From positions 4,603,194-4,667,193 of the forward strand of contig NZ_CP045302.1 in assembly GCF_009363155.1 (NCBI RefSeq): a DNA stretch of 64,000 nucleotides, written 5' to 3'. This document shows, in pieces, positions 26,503-39,392 of the stretch (the stretch's first letter is position 1; the number at the start of each line of letters is the position of its first letter). This DNA comes from Azotobacter salinestris. Its GTDB lineage: Bacteria > Pseudomonadota > Gammaproteobacteria > Pseudomonadales > Pseudomonadaceae. A program made the position numbers and the translations under genes. A model generated the notes under the pieces. That model made no database searches. It saw nothing but the letters and a program-made list of their open reading frames with translations, and was not told the origin of the DNA.

Positions 26503-27830
26503 GGTATCGCTCCCTTCCAGGCGGCTCTGCAGCAGGCGCGCATGACATGGCATATGTTCTGCACCTCCCATGGAATTGCCTGGTCGATGAATGGACTGTC
26601 GGAGGATTGTCTTTATTTCGCTAAAGATGTCTGGAAGAAGAATATAGCGTACGAAAAAGAGTATGCAGTCTTCTGGCGGATCGATCTGCCTGGAGAGATT
26701 TTTATTTGGTTTCATGGCAGGTTGGATTCGATGCTGTATGGCCGGCGCGGAAAACTGGCCGAAGTGCACTCGTTATTATCCAGGGAGCATAGGGATGACT
26801 GTGGCTCGATCGATTGTTTTCGATGTCGTCGGATTCTTACTAAGACCAGTAATGTGCTTGAGGCAGTAATGCAGTATTTGGCTCTTGGCTGCTAGTGCCG
26901 TCGGCCTGCGCAAGACCCCTTGGCGCTCTATCGTGCGATATTCGAGTCATTGGCCGATGTGGTTGGGTTTATATGTTCGGCAATGCTGGTGTCGAGGAAT
27001 TTGCCCTCAAAAGGAGGCTGATGTTTGGTGTCCGGATGGGGTGGTCACGATTTCTATAGTTGTACGGTATGTCGCGAAGATTGCTGATGCAGGACTTGAT
27101 GGTTCTGTGATCTGCGATAGTTCGATGATCGGTCGGAATTCGTTGGCGCGAGTGATGTTTTCGAAATCACAAGAATGCTGCTGCAGATTCTTTGCACTTC
27201 CAAAGAGTAGGGCCGGATTGACATGAGAACTCGTCAACTAATCGTGGCTTGTACAGGTTTCGACCATCCCTGCACTCAGCCGAAGAGGCGGTCGATGCTC
27301 CCGGGCTGTCCTTGTCTGGAGCCGTACCGGAGTTCTGGAGGCTCTGATGTGTCTGGTTCGTCAGCCCGGCCCAGCGGTGCTCCCTGGCATGCTCTGGCGG
27401 CTTTTTCAGCCCCTGCGGCCCGAGCCAGAGGGGCAGGCGTCTCATCTGCGCATGACCGGGGCTCCGGATAATGTCTGCCCTGATGCGGACGCCTTGGCTC
27501 GCATGTGGTCGACCCCGGGCGAGCTTCATTACATAAGCTGCTATAAAGGCTCAGTAATATACCTTTGATCTATTAATTTGCATCTGTTCGTCCGTTCGTC
27601 GGTCATGGGGAAACTTTGATGGCTACCCTATTTTCAAAATTATCGACAAGCGCAAGACGGAAAATCTGCTGGATCGGTGCTTGCGAGAGGCTCCGGGGTA
27701 GAGCAGAAATAAAGACGGTGGCCGGGTTTCACCGATTGTAACGGCTGCCAGGCGTAATTATTAATTTATCGATTATTTTGGCTCTGCTCGGGTGTGGCAG
27801 AGAAAGACGAATAGAGAAATAGAGAAATAA
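26503..27830. other. Long gene-poor stretch, locally AT-rich
   Basis: About 1.3 kb with no frame I can support. Bases 26570-26900 and 27540-27790 are clearly lower in GC than flanks (for example TTATTAATTTATCGATTATT near 27758). Open frames such as 26545-26895 (+) and 27167-27529 (-) lack ribosome sites and family likeness. A 27-codon frame at 27619 (MATLFSKLSTS) has only GGGGAAAC upstream. Composition suggests inserted DNA. Confidence 0.45.
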
Positions 27831-27853
27831 GGGGCGGTGTAGCCGCCTTTTTT
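27831..27853 (+). terminator. Rho-independent terminator of an unidentified + transcript
   Basis: GGCGG-TGTAG-CCGCC hairpin followed by six T residues. No coding gene ends just before it, so a small RNA or short transcript from ~27600 may stop here, or it insulates the downstream promoter. Confidence 0.7.
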
Positions 27854-27884
27854 GTGTCGGAAACTTGATTCGGTGAAAAGATGA

Positions 27885-27926
27885 CTATACTAGAGGCGGA
27901 CGGTATGCCTGAGAGCTCATCAGGCA
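27885..27926 (+). promoter_or_regulatory. Sigma-S-like -10 (CTATACT) and 7-bp dyad
   Basis: CTATACT at 27885-27891 is a perfect match to the sigma-S -10 consensus; TTGATT lies 15 bp upstream of TATACT. A dyad TGCCTGA-N7-TCAGGCA follows at 27906-27926, placed to be an operator or a 5' UTR hairpin. The next gene starts at 28221, giving a leader of about 320 nt. Confidence 0.5.
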
Positions 27927-28220
27927 CAGTGATAATCACAGAACGAACATGAAAGTTCAGAAGATTGTCTGGGGGAGTTGCACCAAAGCAACTGCGCACT
28001 GACCGTCGATGAGGCGGGCCGCAAAAGCGCCAAAGCCACATGGACGGTTCACAACCACGATTTCCCCATAGGAAATCGGATACGAGGGCGGCGAGGCAGT
28101 GAAGGGCAGCCAACGTGTCAGGGAGATGCTTGAACAAGGAAAAGGCAGAACCAATCAACCAAGCCCATGAGCCAACGATCGCCCGAAAACCTGAACTACG
28201 TACTATGTAAGGAGTTCATC

Positions 28221-28745
28221 ATGGCCACTGAAAAACAACCAGGTCAACAAGGCAACATGGGACGGCAGGGAGGTAGCGAGTCACAGCAAGGCCAGAGCGC
28301 AGGGCAGCGTGCCGGCAGCCAGGACCAGGAGCGGAACCTGAATCAGCGTGCAAGCGATCAGGACTGGAATCAGAGCCAAGGGGCACAAGGTATGAGCAAT
28401 CAAGACCGGACCCAACAAGGTCATCAAGGTGGACAACAGAGCGGCCAGCAGGGCCAGCAGGGCCAGCAGGGCACCCAGCAAGGTCATCAGGGTGGCCAAC
28501 AGGGCGGCCAGCAAAGCGGCCAGCAAGGCCAGCAGGGCACCCAGCAAGGTCATCAGGGTGGCCAACAGGGTGGCCAACAGGGCGGCCAGCAAAGCGGCCA
28601 ACAAGGCCAGCAGGGCACTCAACAAGGCCATCAGGGTGGGCAACAGGGGCAACAGGGGCAACAGCGCAACCTGACCGAGGAAGAGCAGCGCAGGCAGAAC
28701 CAGTCTCGGCAGGAAGACCAGAACCAACCGGGCCGCAACAGGTAG
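28221..28745 (+). CDS. Gly/Gln-rich low-complexity repeat protein
   Basis: 174 aa from ATG 28221 (AAGGAG upstream). It has no hydrophobic core, few large hydrophobic or aromatic residues and no Cys. Residues ~64-150 are tandem units built from QQGHQGGQQ, SGQQGQQ and QGTQ; flanks are charged and polar (NLTEEEQRRQNQSRQEDQ). It should be intrinsically disordered and heat-stable. Similar Gly/Gln-rich or KGG-type hydrophilins are stress- or desiccation-linked, which fits the sigma-S-like promoter and, if the host is Azotobacter, a cyst or stationary-phase role. That role is inference. Confidence 0.7.
   Translation: MATEKQPGQQGNMGRQGGSESQQGQSAGQRAGSQDQERNLNQRASDQDWNQSQGAQGMSNQDRTQQGHQGGQQSGQQGQQGQQGTQQGHQGGQQGGQQSGQQGQQGTQQGHQGGQQGGQQGGQQSGQQGQQGTQQGHQGGQQGQQGQQRNLTEEEQRRQNQSRQEDQNQPGRNR
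28410..28662 (+). repeat. Tandem coding repeats in the Gly/Gln protein gene
   Basis: Three to four imperfect units each containing CACCCAGCAAGGTCATCA plus variable GGCCAGCA blocks. Unit lengths differ by whole codons, so the frame is kept. Likely prone to slippage length variation. Confidence 0.85.
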
Positions 28746-29175
28746 GCCGTGCGTTCAGGACCGAACCATGGAGCCCTGACGACCTGCTGGCTTGATCCGG
28801 TCAGCCACTAGTCTTCTGGTAAACGACAGGATCAATGGATGGCCCCGAGCAGCGAATCGGGGCCATCAGCCTCCAGAAAGAATCAAAACCCCCGCGTGGC
28901 GGGCGAAGTCCAGGCCAGCCGCCTCAAGCGAACAGCCGCACTGCTTGTCGCAACCTCTTGTATTCCCCGTCAATTTCTCCGTCGCTTTCCATCACGCCCA
29001 CAGTTCCCTGCATTCGCCGGCTGGCCATCAGACGGGGAGTGTTGAAAATCGTGTCCGAAACTCATACGGCCGAGGACGACGCCATTCGGCTATCGGACGC
29101 CTGTACTCGCCTCGGCAGATGCGCAATCAAAAAATAAATCTTTTATTTCAATAAGTTAAATATCCTCTCCGAACA
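28746..29175. other. Intergenic region with 10-bp hairpin
   Basis: No gene seen. A perfect inverted repeat ATGGCCCCGA / TCGGGGCCAT (28839-28866, 8-nt loop) lies ~95 nt after the repeat-protein stop, with no T run. Bases 29125-29165 are AT-rich (AAAATAAATCTTTTATTTC) just before the acx promoter and may bend for, or bind, the activator. Confidence 0.45.
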
Positions 29176-29191
29176 TGGCCCAGGCCTTGCT
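29176..29191 (+). promoter_or_regulatory. Sigma-54 (-24/-12) promoter of acxABC
   Basis: TGGCCC-N5-TTGCT: the invariant GG (29177-29178) and GC (29189-29190) have the exact required spacing, and 13 of the consensus positions are kept apart from A to C at position 5. Transcription would start near 29203, ~90 nt before acxA. The activator gene acxR lies just downstream of the operon. Confidence 0.8.
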
Positions 29192-29291
29192 CCGTTGCTT
29201 GGTGAGCCGCGACTGCTGCCCTTTTGGCAGGCAAGGACGCGCGGTCTCGAAAGGTTGTACCGCGACAATTCGAACAACAACGGAGAACCCC

Positions 29292-31445
29292 ATGGACATG
29301 CAACGCTCGAAAGTCCAGGTGATGGGCATCGATGCCGGCGGCACGATGACCGACACCTTCTTCGTCCGCGAGGACGGCAACTTCGTGGTCGGCAAGGCGC
29401 AGAGCAACCCTGCCGACGAATCCCTGGCCATCTACAACTCCTCCATCGACGCGCTGTCCGCCTGGCAGCTGGGCGTCGACGACGTCTACCCCGAGCTGGT
29501 GACCTGCGTCTATTCCGGCACCGCCATGCTCAACCGGGTGGTGCAGCGCAAGGGGCTGGACGTCGGCCTGATCGTCAACAAGGGCTTCGAACAGACCCAC
29601 TCGATGGGGCGCGCCATCCAGAGCTACCTGGGCTACGCCCTGGAAGAGCGGCTGCACCTCAACACCCACCGCTACGACGCGCCGCTGGTGCCCTATTCGC
29701 GGACCCGCGGGGTCACCGAGCGCACCGACGTGCAGGGCCGGATCGTCATCCCGCTGCGCGAGGAGGAGGTGCGCCAGGCCACCCGCGAGCTGGTCGAGGC
29801 CGGTGCCCAGGCGATCGTCATCGTGCTGCTGCAGTCGCACAAGAACCCCGCCAGCGAGAAGCGCGCCCGCGACGTGTGCCGCGAGGAGCTCAAGCGGCTC
29901 GGCGCGGACCTGCCGGTGTTCGCCTCGGTCGACTACTACCCCTCGCGCAAGGAGAGCCACCGCACCAACACCACGATCCTCGAGGCCTACGCCGCCGAGC
30001 CGTCGCGCCAGACCCTGCAGAAGGTCAGCGAGCGCTTCAAGAAGCATGGTGCCAAGTTCGACCTGCGGGTGATGGCCACCCACGGCGGGACCATCTCCTG
30101 GAAGGCCAAGGAGCTGGCGCGGACCATCGTCTCCGGGCCGATCGGCGGGGTGATCGGCTCCCGGCTGCTCGGCGAGGCGCTGGGCTACGAGAACATCGCC
30201 TGCTCGGACATCGGCGGCACCTCCTTCGACATGGCGCTGATCACCAAGGGCAACTTCGCCATCGCCTCCGACCCGGACATGGCCCGCCTGGTGCTGTCCC
30301 TGCCGCTGGTGGCGATGGACTCGGTGGGTGCCGGCGCCGGCAGCTTCGTGCGCCTCGACCCCTACAGCGGCTCGCTCAAGCTGGGCCCGGACAGCGCCGG
30401 CTACCGGGTCGGCACCTGCTGGCCGGAGAGCGGCCTGGACACCGTGTCGGTGACCGACTGCCACGTGGTGCTCGGCTACCTCAACCCGGACAACTTCCTC
30501 GGCGGCACCATCAAGCTCGACGTGGAGCGTGCCCGCCAGCACATCCAGGCGCAGATCGCCGGGCCGCTCGGGCTGTCGGTGGAGGAGGCCGCCGCCGGGG
30601 TGATCGAGCTGCTCGACCTGTCGCTGCACGAGTACCTGCGCTCCAACATCAGCGCCAAGGGCTACAACCCCACCGACTTCGTCTGCTTCTCCTACGGCGG
30701 CGCCGGCCCGGTGCACACCTACGGCTACACCGAGGGCCTGGGCTTCAAGGACGTGGTGGTGCCGGCCTGGGCGGCAGGCTTCTCGGCCTTCGGCTGCGCC
30801 TGCGCCGACTTCGAGTACCGCTACGACAAGAGCGTCGACATCGCCCTGGCGCCGGACAGCGGCGAAGCCGCCTGCGCCGAGGCCTGCGCGGTGATCCAGG
30901 CGGCCTGGGACGAGCTGGCGGCCAAGGTCATCGAGGAGTTCGTGATCAACGGCTTCAAGGCCGAGGACGTCACCCTGCTGCCCGGCTACCGGATGCAGTA
31001 CATGGGCCAGCTCAACGACCTGGAGATCACCTCGCCGATCGCCAGGGCAGCCTCCGCCGCTGACTGGCAGCAGATCACCGAGGCCTTCGAGGACACCTAC
31101 GCGCGGGTCTACGCCAGTTCGGCGCGCTCCCCGGAACTGGGCTTCTCGGTCACCGGGGCGATCATGCGCGGCCTGGTCGCCACCCAGAAACCGGTATTGC
31201 CCGAAGACCCCGAGGCCGGCCCGCAGCCGCAACCGGCCGCACACCTCGGCAAGCGGCCGTTCTACCGGCACAAGCGCTGGGTCGACGCCGACATCTGGCA
31301 GATGGAGGCCCTGCAGCCGGGCAACCGCATCGTCGGGCCGGCGGTGATCGAGTCCGACTCCACCACCTTCGTGGTGCCCGAGGGCTTCGAGACCTACCTG
31401 GACAAGCACCGCCTGTTCCACCTCAAGGAATGCGCCCGCGGCTGA
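29292..31445 (+). CDS. acxA: Acetone carboxylase beta subunit
   Basis: 717 aa from ATG 29292 (CGGAG upstream), the expected size for AcxA. Belongs to the HyuA/ASKHA group: early V-M-G-I-D-A-G-G-T-M-T-D-T-F-F nucleotide motif, middle S-D-I-G-G-T-S-F-D-M-A, and Y-G-G-A-G-P-V-H. The enzyme (alpha2 beta2 gamma2) carboxylates acetone to acetoacetate using ATP, which is hydrolysed to AMP; the beta subunit binds nucleotide. First gene of a three-gene operon behind the sigma-54 site. A longer frame starting at 29175 overlaps the promoter and is rejected. Confidence 0.93.
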   Translation: MDMQRSKVQVMGIDAGGTMTDTFFVREDGNFVVGKAQSNPADESLAIYNSSIDALSAWQLGVDDVYPELVTCVYSGTAMLNRVVQRKGLDVGLIVNKGFEQTHSMGRAIQSYLGYALEERLHLNTHRYDAPLVPYSRTRGVTERTDVQGRIVIPLREEEVRQATRELVEAGAQAIVIVLLQSHKNPASEKRARDVCREELKRLGADLPVFASVDYYPSRKESHRTNTTILEAYAAEPSRQTLQKVSERFKKHGAKFDLRVMATHGGTISWKAKELARTIVSGPIGGVIGSRLLGEALGYENIACSDIGGTSFDMALITKGNFAIASDPDMARLVLSLPLVAMDSVGAGAGSFVRLDPYSGSLKLGPDSAGYRVGTCWPESGLDTVSVTDCHVVLGYLNPDNFLGGTIKLDVERARQHIQAQIAGPLGLSVEEAAAGVIELLDLSLHEYLRSNISAKGYNPTDFVCFSYGGAGPVHTYGYTEGLGFKDVVVPAWAAGFSAFGCACADFEYRYDKSVDIALAPDSGEAACAEACAVIQAAWDELAAKVIEEFVINGFKAEDVTLLPGYRMQYMGQLNDLEITSPIARAASAADWQQITEAFEDTYARVYASSARSPELGFSVTGAIMRGLVATQKPVLPEDPEAGPQPQPAAHLGKRPFYRHKRWVDADIWQMEALQPGNRIVGPAVIESDSTTFVVPEGFETYLDKHRLFHLKECARG

Positions 31446-31486
31446 GCCCGGATTCCAAAACGACAAGAAGAAAGAGGGAACCTCAC

Positions 31487-33805
31487 ATGAATATGCTGGC
31501 CAAGAACGCGCCCGGCTCGCTGCTGGGCAACGGCAAGACCCTGCAGGCTTTCCGCGGCGAAGTGATGCAACGCACCAGGGAAACCGGCTTCTACAACGGA
31601 TTGAGCAGCCTGCCGTTCCGCGAGAGCGACCCGATCGGCTACGAGAAGCTGTTCTCCAAGATCCGCGGCGGCCTGGTGCACGCCCGCGAGACTGCCAAGA
31701 AGATCGCCGCCAGTCCCATCGTCGAGCAGGAGGGCGAACTCTGCTTCACCCTCTACAACGCGGTGGGCGACTGCATCCTGACTTCCACCGGGATCATCAT
31801 CCACGTCGGCACCATGGGCGCAGCGATCAAGTACATGATCGAGAACGACTGGGAGAGCAACCCCGGCATCGCCCCCGGCGACATGTTCACCAACAACGAC
31901 TGCTCGATCGGCAACGTACACCCCTGTGACATCGCCACCATCGTGCCGATCTTCGCTCACGGCAAGCTGGTCGGCTGGGTCGGCGGCGTCACCCACGTCA
32001 TCGACACCGGCGCAGTGACCCCGGGCTCCATGTCCACCGGCCAGGTGCAGCGCTTCGGCGATGGCTACCAGATCACCTGCCGCAAGACCGGGGTCAACGA
32101 CCAGCCGCTGCGCGACTGGTTGCACGAGTCGCAGCGTTCGGTGCGCACGCCCAAGTACTGGATCCTCGACGAGCGCACCCGTATCGCCGGCTGCCACATG
32201 ATCCGCGGCATGGTCGAGGAGATCATCGCCGCCGAGGGCCTGGAGGCCTACGAGCGCTTCGCCTTCGAAGTGATCGAGGAGGGCCGCCGCGGGCTGCAGT
32301 CGCGGATCAAGGCGATGACCCTGCCGGGCACCTACCGCAAGGTGGCCTTCGTCGACGTGCCGTTCAAGCACGAGGACGTGCAGACCTCCTCGGCCTTCGC
32401 CAAGGTCGACACCATCATGCACTCGCCGGTGGAGATCACCATTCGCCCGGACGCCAGCTGGCGCCTCGACTTCGAGGGTTCCAGCCGCTGGGGCTGGCAC
32501 ACCTTCAACGCCCACCACGTGGCCTTCACCAGCGGCATCTGGGTGATGATGACCCAGACCCTGGTGCCTACCCAGCGGATCAACGACGGCGCCTGCTTCG
32601 GCACCGAGTTTCACTTGCCCAAGGGCGCCTGGTGCAACCCGGACGACCGCCGCACCGGCCACGCCTACGCCTGGCACTTCCTGGTCTCCGGCTGGAGCGC
32701 CCTGTGGCGCGGCCTCGGCCAGGCCTACTACAGCCGCGGCTACCTGGAGGAGGTCAACTCGGGCAACGCCAATACCTCCAACTGGCTGCAGGGCGGCGGC
32801 ATCAACCAGGACGGCGAGGTGCACGCGGTCAACAGCTTCGAGGCCTCGTCCTGCGGCACCGGCGCCATGGCGATCCGCGACGGCCTGAACCACGCCGCGG
32901 CGATCTGGAACCCGGAAGGCGACATGGGCGACATCGAGATCTGGGAGATGGCCGAGCCGCTGCTGTACCTGGGCCGCAACGTCAAGTGCAACTCCGGCGG
33001 CTACGGCAAGTACCGCGGCGGCTGCGGCTTCGAGACCCTGCGCATGGTCTGGAACGCCGAGGACTGGACCATGTTCTTCATGGGCAACGGCTACATGAAC
33101 TCCGACTGGGGCCTGATGGGCGGCTACCCGGCCGCCGCCGGCTACCGCTTCGAGGCCCACCGGACCGGTCTCAAGGAGCGCATCGAGCAGGGCCTGTCGC
33201 TGCCCTTGGGCGGCGACCGCGATCCCGCCGAGCCGGCCTACGAGCAGCACATCGCGGCCACCGCCAGGGTCAAGCGCGACAAGCAGTGCATGACCACCGA
33301 GGATTGCTACGAGAACCACGATCTCTACCTCAACTACCTGCGCGGCGGCCCGGGGTTCGGCGACCCGCTGGAGCGCGAGATCGCCGCCATCGAAGACGAC
33401 CTGAACCAGGGCTTCGTCCTGCCGGCCTACGCCGAGAAGGTCTACGGCGCGGTGATCGCCCAGGATGCCAAGGGCCTCTGGTCGGTAGATGCTGCCGGCA
33501 CCGAGGCGCGCCGCCAGCAGATCCGCGCCGAGCGCCTGCAGCGCTCGCAGCCGACTCGCGAGTGGATGCGCGAGGAACGCGAGCGGATCGTCACCAAGCA
33601 CGCCTCGGCACCGGTGCAGCAGATGTTCGCCAGCAGCTTCGCCCTCTCCGAGAAGTTCCTCGCCCGGTTCAAGGCGTTCTGGGAGCTGCCCGCCGACTGG
33701 ACGCTGAAGGAGGAGGAACTGGGCGTGCCGGTCTACGGCGCCAAGCACCGCATGGACCTGTCCCTGCTGCCCGACGTGCATACCGTGGTTCAAGTGGAAG
33801 AATGA
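31487..33805 (+). CDS. acxB: Acetone carboxylase alpha subunit
   Basis: 772 aa, HyuB family, the usual ~85 kDa length. Signature features include F-T-N-N-D-C-S-I-G-N-V-H-P-C-D (metal-site region), G-W-V-G-G-V-T-H-V-I-D and C-N-S-G-G-Y-G-K-Y-R-G-G-C-G. The alpha subunit carries the manganese centre in known acetone carboxylases. Begins 41 nt after acxA; ribosome site AGAGGGAA. Ends 10 nt before acxC. Confidence 0.93.
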   Translation: MNMLAKNAPGSLLGNGKTLQAFRGEVMQRTRETGFYNGLSSLPFRESDPIGYEKLFSKIRGGLVHARETAKKIAASPIVEQEGELCFTLYNAVGDCILTSTGIIIHVGTMGAAIKYMIENDWESNPGIAPGDMFTNNDCSIGNVHPCDIATIVPIFAHGKLVGWVGGVTHVIDTGAVTPGSMSTGQVQRFGDGYQITCRKTGVNDQPLRDWLHESQRSVRTPKYWILDERTRIAGCHMIRGMVEEIIAAEGLEAYERFAFEVIEEGRRGLQSRIKAMTLPGTYRKVAFVDVPFKHEDVQTSSAFAKVDTIMHSPVEITIRPDASWRLDFEGSSRWGWHTFNAHHVAFTSGIWVMMTQTLVPTQRINDGACFGTEFHLPKGAWCNPDDRRTGHAYAWHFLVSGWSALWRGLGQAYYSRGYLEEVNSGNANTSNWLQGGGINQDGEVHAVNSFEASSCGTGAMAIRDGLNHAAAIWNPEGDMGDIEIWEMAEPLLYLGRNVKCNSGGYGKYRGGCGFETLRMVWNAEDWTMFFMGNGYMNSDWGLMGGYPAAAGYRFEAHRTGLKERIEQGLSLPLGGDRDPAEPAYEQHIAATARVKRDKQCMTTEDCYENHDLYLNYLRGGPGFGDPLEREIAAIEDDLNQGFVLPAYAEKVYGAVIAQDAKGLWSVDAAGTEARRQQIRAERLQRSQPTREWMREERERIVTKHASAPVQQMFASSFALSEKFLARFKAFWELPADWTLKEEELGVPVYGAKHRMDLSLLPDVHTVVQVEE

Positions 33806-33815
33806 GGAGCGCGAG

Positions 33816-34322
33816 ATGAGCACCTATACCAAGGAACAAGTGAAGAACCTGGTGGACGGCCGCCTGGACTGGGACACCACCACCCGCATGCTGACCATGC
33901 CCAAGGACCGCGAGCGCTTCCGTCTCTACCTGGAGGTGTTGCAGGAGCGGGTCGCCTGGCCGGACCGCATCGTCCTGCCGCTGGGGCCGGCGCTGTACAT
34001 CGTGCAGTCGGCGACCAGCAAGCGCTGGGTGACCAAGTGCCGCTGCGGCCACGAGTTCTGCGACTACCGGGAGAACTGGAAGCTCTTCGCCAACATCCAC
34101 GTGCGCGACACCCCGGAGAGCATGCAGGAGGTCTACCCGACGCTGCTCGCTCCGGACACCCAGTGGCAGGTCTACCGCGAGTACTACTGCCCGCACTGCG
34201 CCACTCAGCTCGACGTCGAGGCGCCGACCCCCTGGTATCCGGTGATCCACGACTTCGAGCCGGACATCGACACCTTCTACCGCGACTGGCTGGAGATGCC
34301 GCTGCCCGAGCGCGCCGACTGA
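33816..34322 (+). CDS. acxC: Acetone carboxylase gamma subunit
   Basis: 168 aa, matching the ~20 kDa gamma subunit. Two cysteine pairs form a zinc-ribbon-like site: C-R-C-G-H-E-F-C (residues ~75-82) and Y-Y-C-P-H-C (~126-131). Ribosome site GAGGAG. Last gene of the operon, followed by a strong hairpin. Confidence 0.93.
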   Translation: MSTYTKEQVKNLVDGRLDWDTTTRMLTMPKDRERFRLYLEVLQERVAWPDRIVLPLGPALYIVQSATSKRWVTKCRCGHEFCDYRENWKLFANIHVRDTPESMQEVYPTLLAPDTQWQVYREYYCPHCATQLDVEAPTPWYPVIHDFEPDIDTFYRDWLEMPLPERAD

Positions 34323-34339
34323 GCGTGCGAGCCCGTTGC

Positions 34340-34361
34340 CTCCCCGGCGTTCGCCGGGGAG
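34340..34361 (+). terminator. GC-rich hairpin after acxC
   Basis: CTCCCCGGCG and CGCCGGGGAG are complementary arms only 2 nt apart, 18 nt after acxC. There is no T run, so it is either a Rho-dependent end or an mRNA 3' stabiliser. Confidence 0.55.
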
Positions 34362-34608
34362 CCTGCCGACAGGCCCCGTCCCGGGGCCTGCATCCCGCCG
34401 CTGGCCTTGACCGGCCAGCGGCTGCCGCCTGTCCGTACTCGCCGAAGCGCCGGGACGATTGCCGGATCGGACGGGTGGATTCCTGTCTAGAATGCCTTGC
34501 AGTTTCTACGGCATTGCATATCTTCAGATGCCCGCTGCAGTAAGGACACTGTGGACGCTTCGCTCGCAGGGCTAAGCCAAGAACAATAACAATCAAGGGT
34601 GATGGCTG

Positions 34609-36603
<1,995 letters not shown>

Positions 36604-36796
36604 TGGCGCCGGACAGGGCCGCGTGGAGGAGGGTACGGCTCGCCCGTCCCCCGCCAAACTGTGCGCTCCTTCACCTTCCCGGCGTCGTGCCCGGCAAGCG
36701 GCTTTCCGGGCGTTAACGGCAGAGTATGCTACTGGCGAATAGCCATTCACCTCGTCGGCTCCAGCCGCAGCGCCGTCACCGAGACAGTACACCGCC

Positions 36797-37594
36797 ATGT
36801 CGATCACCCCGTCTTCCGCTCCCAGCCTGGGATACGCGGCGCTCACGGCCGCCGGCCGGGTGCGCACGCACAACGAGGACGCCCTGCTGTGCTGTCCGCA
36901 ATTGCGTCTGTGGGCGGTCGCCGACGGCATGGGCGGACATCACTGCGGCGAGGTGGCCAGCGCCCTGGCGCTGGAAACCCTGCGCCGGCTGATCGCTCGC
37001 GGCCAGGACCTGCGCAGTGCCGTACTGGGCGCCAATGCCGCCGTCCTCGCCGCCGCCGAGGCCGAGGAGGGGCGTCGCGGCATGGGCACCACCCTGGTTG
37101 CGGTGCGCTTCGCCGGTGCGGATTTCCAGCTCGCCTGGGTCGGCGACAGCCGCGTCTACCGGATCAAGGCCGGCTCCATCCAGCAACTGACCCACGATCA
37201 CAGCTGGGTACAGGCGATGATCGACGCCGGCCGGCTGACCCCCGAGGAGGCCAGCCGCCATCCGCTGCGCAACGTGGTGACCCGCTGCCTCGGTCAGAGC
37301 GAGGCGCTCGAGGTGGCGCTGGTGCAGGGCCGTCTCGGCCACGGCGAGCTGCTGCTGCTGTGCAGCGACGGCCTGACCCGCGAGCTGAGCGACGCGCAGA
37401 TCCGCCAGCTGTGCGCCCGTGCCGCCACTCTCGACGTCCTGGTCGACAGCCTGGTCCAGGCTGCCAACCGCATGGGCGGCAGCGACAACATCTCCTGCAT
37501 CGCGCTGGGGCTGACCTCGCCGCCGCCGGTGCAGGCCGCGGCCGAGCGGCCGCGCAGTTTTCTCCGCAAGTTGTTGAAATCCGCAAAGAAATGA
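36797..37594 (+). CDS. PP2C-type Ser/Thr phosphatase
   Basis: 265 aa, single PP2C domain. Key motifs: V-R-T-H-N-E-D-A, V-A-D-G-M-G-G-H-H (metal Asp), W-V-G-D-S-R-V-Y-R, S-D-G-L-T-R-E-L-S and G-G-S-D-N-I-S. All metal-binding acidic residues appear intact. Followed 15 nt later by the kinase gene, so a paired phosphatase-kinase module like PppA/PpkA or Stp1/Stk1. No type VI secretion genes are in this window. Confidence 0.9.
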   Translation: MSITPSSAPSLGYAALTAAGRVRTHNEDALLCCPQLRLWAVADGMGGHHCGEVASALALETLRRLIARGQDLRSAVLGANAAVLAAAEAEEGRRGMGTTLVAVRFAGADFQLAWVGDSRVYRIKAGSIQQLTHDHSWVQAMIDAGRLTPEEASRHPLRNVVTRCLGQSEALEVALVQGRLGHGELLLLCSDGLTRELSDAQIRQLCARAATLDVLVDSLVQAANRMGGSDNISCIALGLTSPPPVQAAAERPRSFLRKLLKSAKK

Positions 37595-37609
37595 TCGGCG
37601 CCCGACTCC

Positions 37610-39336
<1,727 letters not shown>

Positions 39337-39392
39337 CGGACAGTCGCCGCCCCCAACGAGTCTGCGCAACAGGAACAGGGCTCATACCGCAT

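Noticed and set aside
26503-26895. Longer start for the TPR protein and a plus-strand ORF in the AT-rich region
   Set aside because: The GTG at 26502 has a strong ribosome site and gives a signal peptide; upstream text is AT-biased and incoherent on both strands.
28410-28662. CRISPR-like array
   Set aside because: Repeat units lie in one coding frame, differ in length by codons and have no unique spacers.
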